Shown: positions 57,396-64,000 of the stretch, piece by piece
How positions within the stretch are numbered: the first letter of the stretch is position 1
Layout of the letters: the number at the start of each line of letters is the position of its first letter
Assembly: GCA_024305745.1 (NCBI GenBank)
Contig: JAHRBS010000015.1
Span: 186,001 to 250,000, forward strand
DNA length: 64,000 nt
DNA from: Polyporus tsugae
Taxonomy: Eukaryota; Basidiomycota; Agaricomycetes; Polyporales; Polyporaceae
Direction of reading: 5' to 3'
Made by a program: the position numbers and the translations under genes
Notes under the pieces: model-generated
What the model saw: the letters and a program-made list of their open reading frames with translations, nothing else
Databases searched by the model: none
Told to the model about the DNA's origin: nothing

Positions 57396-59194
57396 CAGAA
57401 CGGGGGTGGTTGTGTTACAATCACATCGGCCACAACGCGCGGAAGCCAAAGCCACCTGTCATCTCATTGAATTCTGGGTGGTTCTTCCCATTACTGAGGC
57501 GAGTCGTCGTTCTGTGGGATAACAAAGCGATATGATGTCAATATAAATAGTTGGGACCAAAGCGTCAAGGACAATCGAAAGCAACAACCAAGCAACAACA
57601 GCGTCGCTGAGTCGTCCTACCCAAATTGAACCGCAGTTCGCACCGGTAATTGTCACGCCACCGCATTGGCCGGTTAGACGTATTGTCACGGGCTATTGAC
57701 AAGACCGCAACACACAAAATAGAGAGAACGAAGTACGCACTCACTACCCATAGCTGGTAATAGGTAGTATGCTTGATGGTCATGTCCACGGTCGCTCAGA
57801 TGGCAGGCCTGCAGTGGAGATGAAAAAACCTGAAGGACAACGCGATCGAGACATCTGATATCCTGCACTGCACGGTGACGTGGGAGGGCGTCGTGAGCTG
57901 TCTTGGGTGATGGTGGTTGAATGAGCTTTGATTCGACCTTGGTTCTGACGGATGTAAGTCAACCGGGGTGACATGTCATATCTGGCCATGGGCTGCCGGC
58001 CTGCATGCGGCCAGTCACCTGCGGCGAAAAGTTTATTAATAGTGCATTGCCAGGTTATGACGGTCGAGCAAAGTGAGGGTGGGTACGCGGAGGTACGGCC
58101 ATATGGTTACGGAGAGCTCGTAGGGCATAGAAATCGAAGTGGGGCAACAAGAGGAAGGATGCCATCATGCTGCATACGCAACGACTGCCATATGTATACT
58201 TCGGTACTCATTAATTTACTCAAACTCGCAGCAACCCACTCTGAGGAAAGACCGCTATGTCATGGTCACAGGACAGAAACAACTTCACGCACCATAATGA
58301 TACCGCTATGTACAACCACTGGCAAACATCGGCAAGTAAATCTACTCGTATTCCATAGGATCCATACGACTCGGACGGTGGTGATGTCACACCCAAAGCT
58401 TGCGCAAGGACAGCGACTGCGTTGATATGAGCACCTCCGACAGGCTTCTCAAAGAGTATGCAGCAACAAGAATATATTTGAAGCAGGAGGCATATGCGAG
58501 ACGGTAGTGGTAGTCGAGTTCAAAGACTGTCATTCTGGATCTAGTATCCGGTGCACTAGGGTTAGGGTTAGGAGGGCGAACGGACAAAAGAAAACGGCCT
58601 GCTCAGCCCGAGGGCCGAAGCAGGACAGGGAAATATTGAGACGGTGCACGAGCCGAAGCCCGTACAAACCGCGAGGGCCCCCTGGGGACAGGGTCGCCGT
58701 GCTATGAGAGGCCCCCACGGCCCACGAACCGAGGTCCATGAAGGGGCGCGTGCCATCAAGGTAAGTATGAGTTGGAATGGTGCTCGCGGCGGGGTTATAT
58801 GCGGGACGGACGTGCGCACGGACCAGGTGCATGGTTAGCGATCGTGAGTCGTACGCGGGTGTTGTGGTCGGCAAGATGTTGACTTGTTGCCGCTCGAGGT
58901 ACTCAAACGCTCTGGGGTCGACTCCAGAGATGGCCATAAGTAGATGTTGACCGTCCATACGCTCGATCGAACGAACTGGCACGAACGAACGCGGAAGCCT
59001 GGAAACTCAGGGCTGCAAGCTGCAAGACAGGCTGGACTTTTGATTACAGTAGTTAACGTTGCAATTGTCGATGCATAGGCGCGTGCGAGAGCTCGAGAAG
59101 GACAACTGGTACCCGCATGTAAATACAAGCCGCGCGCTCGAGAAAGATGCTACAAAGCCTCAAGCATCAAGGCCCCATCAATCCATCCTTAACC
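57396..59194. other. 1.8-kb intergenic stretch
   Basis: No gene recognised. Contains a short telomere-like motif (listed separately). A 150-codon minus-strand frame (58530-58982) has no domain or bias and was not accepted. Confidence 0.4.
58557..58572 (+). repeat. Interstitial telomere-like TTAGGG motif
   Basis: TAGGGTTAGGGTTAGG, about 2.7 copies of the fungal and animal telomere hexamer, in non-coding DNA. Too short to show a former chromosome end. Confidence 0.6.
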
Positions 59195-60856
59195 TCAAAG
59201 CTTGAGCCACAGCGGCGAGTTAGACGTCTCCACCACGACCTCACCCCGCTCCTCCCCACCCTCCTCCCACGCCGCGCTGCCCTTCACCGACTCGCCCTTA
59301 ACCCACTGCACCTGCACGTTCCGTCTGCGGCCCTTACCCGCGGGATCCTTAGCATCGGCGTCCCACTCGACCGTCGGGCGGAACCACTTGCTCGAGCGGA
59401 CATCGAACGTGCCCTCGTACGCCGAGTGCAACGTGACCCGCGCGGGCGAGTTGGACGTGCGCGCGTCGAGTGCGAGCGTGTGTTCAATAGGCGCGTCGGC
59501 GACAGTGACGGCGAGAGGGGCGTTGGACGTCCGCGCGGAGACGTCGAAGGTGCCTCCGGTCGAAGAGGCCGTCGTAGACTGGAGGGTCACCTCGGAGTCG
59601 ATGTGACTGCACGGGTGCAGATGGTTAGGCGCGAAAGAGAGAACGAGGCAAAGGAAGATAAGGGACGTACCCGTTGGAAGTGCGAAGTGCGAGGCGAGTG
59701 GGCTCCTCGCCGTCTCCGCTGACGAGGTTCACGTGGACGTTGATGGGCGCGTTGGCGGTCTCGAGGTCGAGCTCGGTGGATGTATTGAACTTGCCGCGGA
59801 TGGCTGAGTTGCGCGAGCGCGCGCGGACGTGGTTCCCTGCCAAGGACTGTTCCAGTCGTATCGTGAGGACCCGAAACAATGTAGAATGGAGCGGACGAGA
59901 AGGCGTACCTCGACCGTGATCGGCGTGTGGGCAGTGTTCAGACTGAGCTTATCAAAGTAGACTGTGTCCTCGAGGTCGGCGATGTGGTGGACGAACAGCG
60001 GCAGATACGTGCGCAAGTCGTTAATGAAGAGGTCGTCGGACGAGGGGAGGCGGACATGGACGTGGAACCGGAGCTGTCGCTCGTTGTGCGGGTGCTTGTA
60101 GTCCGGTGTCTACCCCAGTTCCTCTACATCAGCGTAGCCCTCATCCCTCTACGGTAAAAGAAAAAGGACTCACGAATATCCCAAGCCCATACTTGTTCTC
60201 GTCCGAGTGCGTCCGACACACCGTCGCAGCATCGAGCGCCTCAGGGTGGCGGTACTCGACCTCAACGTCGACGACGGCGTCCGTGCCCGCCTCTCCGGTC
60301 TGCGAGATCTCGATGCTTCCATGGGCGTGCAGGCCCTCAGCGACGAACGAGAGCTCTTCCGCGGCAACCGGGAGGCTGAGCTGCGCGTGCGCGCGGTACG
60401 GGTACTCGAAGGACGCCTGCGGGTCCTCGGTCCAGGCGAGGTCCTCCGCGCAGATCGAAGGGCTGTAACGAGCGTGGTACTCTTCGGAATCCTTCCCGAA
60501 CCACTGCGAGCGTGTGCCCCATTGATATCAGCTTCCTGGACTCGACAGCACGACGAAGGATTCGAAACGAAACATACCGGACGCTGGTGGAAGCCGTGCT
60601 TGAACTTGTGCCGCTTGTGCAGCAGATGGAGCGCGCCGAAAAGGAGAATACTGTAGCCGACGAACTTCCAGAAACGACGCTTGCAGGCCTTCTTGCGGCC
60701 TTCACGGTCGTCCGTTGAGGGCTGGTCCACAACCGCCCCGTACTCGGGCGGGCTGACAGGTGTCCCATGCCCTTTTTCCGGGTCATCGTGGTACAGAGTA
60801 GCTGCAGGATCCATCGGGTCGTCCCGGTACGGAGTAGGGGTAGCTGTAGGATTCAT
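59195..60856 (-). CDS. Beta-repeat protein C (membrane-anchored)
   Basis: Best-preserved member of the family. Five exons, 60856-60578, 60503-60174, 60109-59909, 59846-59671 and 59606-59195, give 465 aa with all phases consistent. Residues 1-55 are Pro/Asp-rich and disordered; CKRRFWKF leads into a transmembrane helix at ~62-80. The middle domain ends CRTHSDENKYGLGIF. The beta-repeat half has LNTAHTPITVE, ARSRNSAIRG, LETANAPINV, RTSNG, ARTSNAPLAV, ARTSNSPARV and ETSNSPLWL. Such stacked T-S-N-x-P strands recall DUF4097-type putative adhesins. Localisation is probably membrane with the repeats outside; that and the role are inference. The TATA box is about 85 bp upstream. Confidence 0.8.
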
Positions 60857-60935
60857 GTTGAGGTGCTAGTGGGATACGAGTTTTAACAGTAGAACTTGTG
60901 TGGGATGACGAGAGGTGGTGCTCGCGACGTCGCCT

Positions 60936-60945
60936 TCTTATATGC
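60936..60945 (-). promoter_or_regulatory. TATA box of gene C
   Basis: Minus strand GCATATAAG about 85 bp before the ATG at 60856, similar to the elements of gene B and the F-box pseudogene. Confidence 0.55.
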
Positions 60946-61644
60946 AGGAGCTGAAATTGTCAATCGCGAACGCCATCAAACCTTACCCCTTGTCCCTTGT
61001 CGGGCGCAATCGTCGACCTGGATGCAGAATGGCGTTGACTGCGATTAGGTGCTGCGGGCTCGGGGATGCCGCAATAACCTTCCAGTGGAACTTCCAGCAC
61101 TGCGCAGCCACACTAAAGGTGTACACGCAATACTGGAGGCCAAACCGCGCACGATATCGATGCGCAGCGACAATTGGCGCCTGGGACATAATGACGACGT
61201 CCACGTCTTGTGGTGGCTATCTCCCTGGTGGCCCCGGATGGTTCTCAGGCTCAGCAACTACGATCAGTCGCAGTTGGTGTGTGCGCAGCAGCCGATACTG
61301 TACGTAGTTGAATAAGTTCGTTCGGAGCGCCTAGAGATGGACCGGGAGTGGCTTGGCCATACCTAGCCCGTATCCGTACCAGGGGAGGTCGGGTGTAGCC
61401 TCAAGTCCGCCGGGCGGGTTATGGTTACAGGTACACACCCAATCCGCGATATCCACTGCTGAGGATCGATGGTTGGGTCCGACGGGCTCTTTCCTAGAGC
61501 TCCACAGAGACACAGACCGCGCCGCGGTGTCCGCTGCGGGGAGGCCCATCACGGAGCTGTGTTGGAGATCTTGACGAAACGGGGCTCCGCGGAGGACAAT
61601 TTGAGGTAAACGCAGCTCATATCCATTGATGTTCAAGCGTGAAC

Positions 61645-62433
61645 TCACTTGACCCTCGAGCTATTCAAGAACATCTGCTGTCCCTTCCTTTCCCCATACC
61701 ACTCCGTGAACAACGCCTTCCGCGCGTCCCACAGTGACATCTTCTCCCCACGAACCTCCGCCTTCTCCAACCCCAGAGAGTAATGACCACGGCCGTCCTT
61801 GAGCCCGACCATCATCTCCGCTTGGTCAGGGCTCTGCACTAGTCGCGTGCGCCGGAGGGGCAGGACGACCCCTTGCGACTTTGTGTGTAGGGCGGACTGG
61901 AGGACGAGTTGTCGGCCCGCGTTAGATTTTGAGGCGGCAGTGGGAGAGGGGAGGATGAACACGCGGCGGACGATGCGAGAGCGTCCTCCAAGTATGACGG
62001 CTCCAAGAACGATGCCAGTCGTGAACGTCGTGAGCGCAAAGAAGCCTCTCTGCCACCGCGGACGGAGTACGTAGTGCCCCATTACCTGGGACGGATCCTG
62101 AGGTTCTGAGGGTGTCGTTGGGGGAGAAGGCGGCGAAGAGTCAGAAGGTTGAGAGGGGAGCTCCTCCCACTTTGTCCAGTGGTTCCACGACAGCTCACAC
62201 ATCGTAGTACTACCTTGGGCGCGATGAGAATACGAGAAGAAATGGACAGATATGGAGACGTACACTGTGACGAGATCCGCGGCGACCAGGAAGTACGTCC
62301 ACCGAGCCCACCATGGCAGGCCTCCGCTGTCGTACACAGGCTTCACATTGTCGATATTGATTCCCTGGGAGCGGAGAGACCGTGGACCAAACAACGATCG
62401 CCTGAACGCGGTGAAAAGTCTGGGCCGTGGCAT
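61645..62433 (-). CDS. Two-helix, probably mitochondrial membrane protein
   Basis: Function uncertain. The first ATG in frame begins MPRPRLFTAFRRSLFGPRSL, Arg-rich and free of acidic residues, as in mitochondrial presequences. Two hydrophobic helices follow: WWARWTYFLVAADLVTVYVS and FFALTTFTTGIVLGAVIL, separated by a Pro/Ser-rich loop. A basic segment (GRSRIVRRVFILP) and a soluble C-terminal domain come after. The layout resembles the TMEM223 type of complex IV assembly factor, but similarity is weak. The frame stops at TGA 61645, 262 aa. The stop overlaps a good donor (CAA|GTGAGT), so the last codons could be spliced to a short downstream exon (~61580), giving about 30 more residues. The frame is open upstream without an ATG. 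Confidence 0.6.
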   Translation of the reverse strand: MPRPRLFTAFRRSLFGPRSLRSQGINIDNVKPVYDSGGLPWWARWTYFLVAADLVTVYVSISVHFFSYSHRAQGSTTMCELSWNHWTKWEELPSQPSDSSPPSPPTTPSEPQDPSQVMGHYVLRPRWQRGFFALTTFTTGIVLGAVILGGRSRIVRRVFILPSPTAASKSNAGRQLVLQSALHTKSQGVVLPLRRTRLVQSPDQAEMMVGLKDGRGHYSLGLEKAEVRGEKMSLWDARKALFTEWYGERKGQQMFLNSSRVK

Positions 62434-62484
62434 GAGACCCCAAAGTTCAGTTTCCAACCGGTTGTGTTGAGGCCAAGGGTCCAC

Positions 62485-63589
62485 TGGTCAATTCTCCAAT
62501 CTGGAGAAGAATACACAGTGATAGAGCGAGAGAGAAGGATGAGGAGCCCGAGCCGCCTGAGTCTTCTTGTCGTTGTGGGTGAGGCTATAGCTGAGAGTGA
62601 GCTGGAGGTCCAGGACGGCGAGGAGTCGGTGACAGCGGCAAGCAAACCCGTTAAGCGCCCCATAAGGTGAACCGGACCGCTGTCGGCACGGTCCAGCCGG
62701 GCGTTCCTCCCGCGCTGAGGGGGACGAGCGGGCGGCTTTCGTGGAGACGAGCAGTTGATCACCAACTTCCACCGCTGTCTCTTGAAACCCTTGTCACTAC
62801 CACTGTTTTGCTCTTCGATTCGAATTCAGACCTCGTCTAGGACCTCAGGCCTCAGGAATACAGGAATAACACATATCACGGTGTTATCGCTTGTCAATGC
62901 GATACTTAGCCTTTGAAGCTTGGACCTCGGCGAAATGACGCGCGAGCTTGAAGGGCCCTGTCCGGAGACCTCGTCATGGCACGCCCGTACAACGATCCGT
63001 CGGAGGAATTAGAAGACCGAGTCGATGTATGTGCACATAGATTTTCTCTCACAATGGCTGACCATCTGCCTTATATAGCGACAACCAATTCTATTTGAAC
63101 CATCGACTTCCAGGAGGATGTCCTCAAAGCAATCAACCAAAAATAGCAAGCTCAAGCTTCAAAGCTTCAAATCCAGGCATATAATTGTGGCCTATTTCTA
63201 TTCGCCACTGCATCTCCACCGACCACGTACTTGTGTCCTCATGCTCCTGTCGCTTCCGTCTTCCATGGCATGCCTTCACCCCACATGATGTAGTATACCG
63301 CGGCGAGTTACCCCGTATAGGTGTGAGCAATGGTCATGCGGCATGATGCGGTAGCGAAGGTGCGCCTTATTATTAACCTCTCACTTCTTCCTTCTCATCT
63401 CTTACCGTCCTTCCATGCTAAACGGACGTATATACATATGTGCTGCTAAATGTCGGCTTCGGTAGCGGAGGGTCCGCCTCCCCCGTACCGACGGCCCGCT
63501 AGAGCACGGAAAGAAGCTCTGCCAACATGCGGGCCTGCATATATGCACTCGACTCGATGGAAGAAGACCCCACACTTCGTCCCTCAACC
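62485..63589. other. 1.1-kb intergenic stretch
   Basis: No accepted gene. A minus-strand frame around 62343-62765 overlaps the membrane protein in another frame and lacks support. The right end contains the promoter of the GH28 gene, with AT-rich blocks near 63427 and 63537. Confidence 0.4.
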
Positions 63590-64000
63590 ATGGGTTTAAT
63601 CCTCCAGAAGGCCATCCTGTTAACCTACGCACTCGCAGGTGTCGCGTATGCGGCATCTATCCCAGCTACTATGGAGGCTCGGGCTACGAGTGCGTGCACG
63701 CTCACTGCGAGTGGCTCCGACGACGCCCCCGCATTCCTCAGCGCTGCGGCCGACACGAGTTGCCCCACGGTCACCATCCCGTCCGGGACGACGCTATCCA
63801 TCCAGTCCAAGCTGAACATGACGGGCATCTCTGACAAGCACATCGTATGCCCATCCCTTTCTTTTCTGATCATACGTGTGAACCTCAGAGTGCTTACTTT
63901 TCGCCATAGGTTCTGCAAGGGACGATCAAGTTCAACGACGACCTCGACTACTGGACAGACAATGCGTTCACGTTCTCCTTCCAGGACCAGGCCGCGTTCT
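63590..64000 (+). CDS. GH28 family pectinase, 5' part (partial)
   Basis: Glycoside hydrolases of family 28 cleave polygalacturonan or rhamnogalacturonan in plant cell walls and are secreted. Exon 1 (63590-63844) encodes a signal peptide (MGLILQKAILLTYALAGVAYA), then the family start GSDDAPAFLSAAADTSCPTVTIPSG. A 65-nt intron (63845-63909) follows, and exon 2 (from 63910) reads VLQGTIKFNDDLDYW. Both flank the first strands of the parallel beta-helix. The gene runs off the window at 64000, so the catalytic Asp residues are not visible and endo/exo type cannot be decided. The pattern around LQGTIKF and DYWTDNAF is like exo-polygalacturonases, but this is only a hint. Confidence 0.82.
   Translation, partial: MGLILQKAILLTYALAGVAYAASIPATMEARATSACTLTASGSDDAPAFLSAAADTSCPTVTIPSGTTLSIQSKLNMTGISDKHIVCPSLSFLIIRVNLRVLTFRHRFCKGRSSSTTTSTTGQTMRSRSPSRTRPRS

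Noticed and set aside
58530..58982. 150-codon minus-strand frame near the telomere-like motif
   Set aside because: No similarity to the neighbouring families, no intron signals, unbiased wobble positions.

Overview
The window looks like nuclear DNA of a filamentous basidiomycete (Agaricomycetes, probably a wood-decay or polypore-type fungus; this placement is inference). Genes are split by many 50-60 nt GT-AG introns, coding DNA is GC-rich with C/G wobble bases, and there are F-box/LRR families, BTB proteins, a Ty3/gypsy chromovirus, a GH28 enzyme and an NPP1-type secreted protein. Most genes are visible only after splicing; exon joins below were worked out by hand from splice sites, reading phase and paralogue comparison.

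Layout. 0.45-3.5 kb: chaperonin subunit CCT8 (minus). 4.8-5.85 kb: a six-exon unrecognised gene. 6.1-7.8 and 11.8-13.5 kb: two F-box/LRR paralogues flanking the catalytic subunit of cAMP-dependent protein kinase (8.7-11.0 kb), whose first intron holds a tandem duplication. 13.5-23 kb: sparse, with a small conserved-looking protein (16.1 kb) and a disordered Ser/Pro-rich protein with a 1.9-kb intron (17.9-21.0 kb).

23.2-33.8 kb: a retroelement block that destroyed an F-box gene. Its first 29 codons lie at 23.2 kb and its last ~115 codons at 33.5 kb. Between them is a Ty3/gypsy chromovirus with both LTRs (23516-30105, minus), which abuts and truncates the gag of a second gypsy element (30106-~33.4 kb). 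The chromovirus carries a -1 frameshift heptamer at the gag/pol overlap, three TGA codons at likely former CGA arginine sites, and a 110-bp LTR-like insertion with a perfect 5-bp target duplication inside integrase.

35.6-45.5 kb: a disordered protein, two tail-to-tail BTB/POZ genes, an NPP1/NLP-type secreted cytolysin gene and a microbial-type poly(ADP-ribose) glycohydrolase. 46-60.9 kb: a minus-strand cluster with two more F-box/LRR genes, three paralogues of a beta-repeat surface-protein-like family (two with an N-terminal membrane anchor), and a frameshifted F-box gene. 61.6-62.4 kb: a two-helix, probably mitochondrial membrane protein. 63.6 kb to the end: the 5' part of a GH28 pectinase.

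CCT8 and PKA are housekeeping or signalling genes. The six F-box loci, the three beta-repeat genes and the BTB pair are locally duplicated families, and several copies are broken, which fits birth-and-death evolution. No tRNA, rRNA or CRISPR was recognised.
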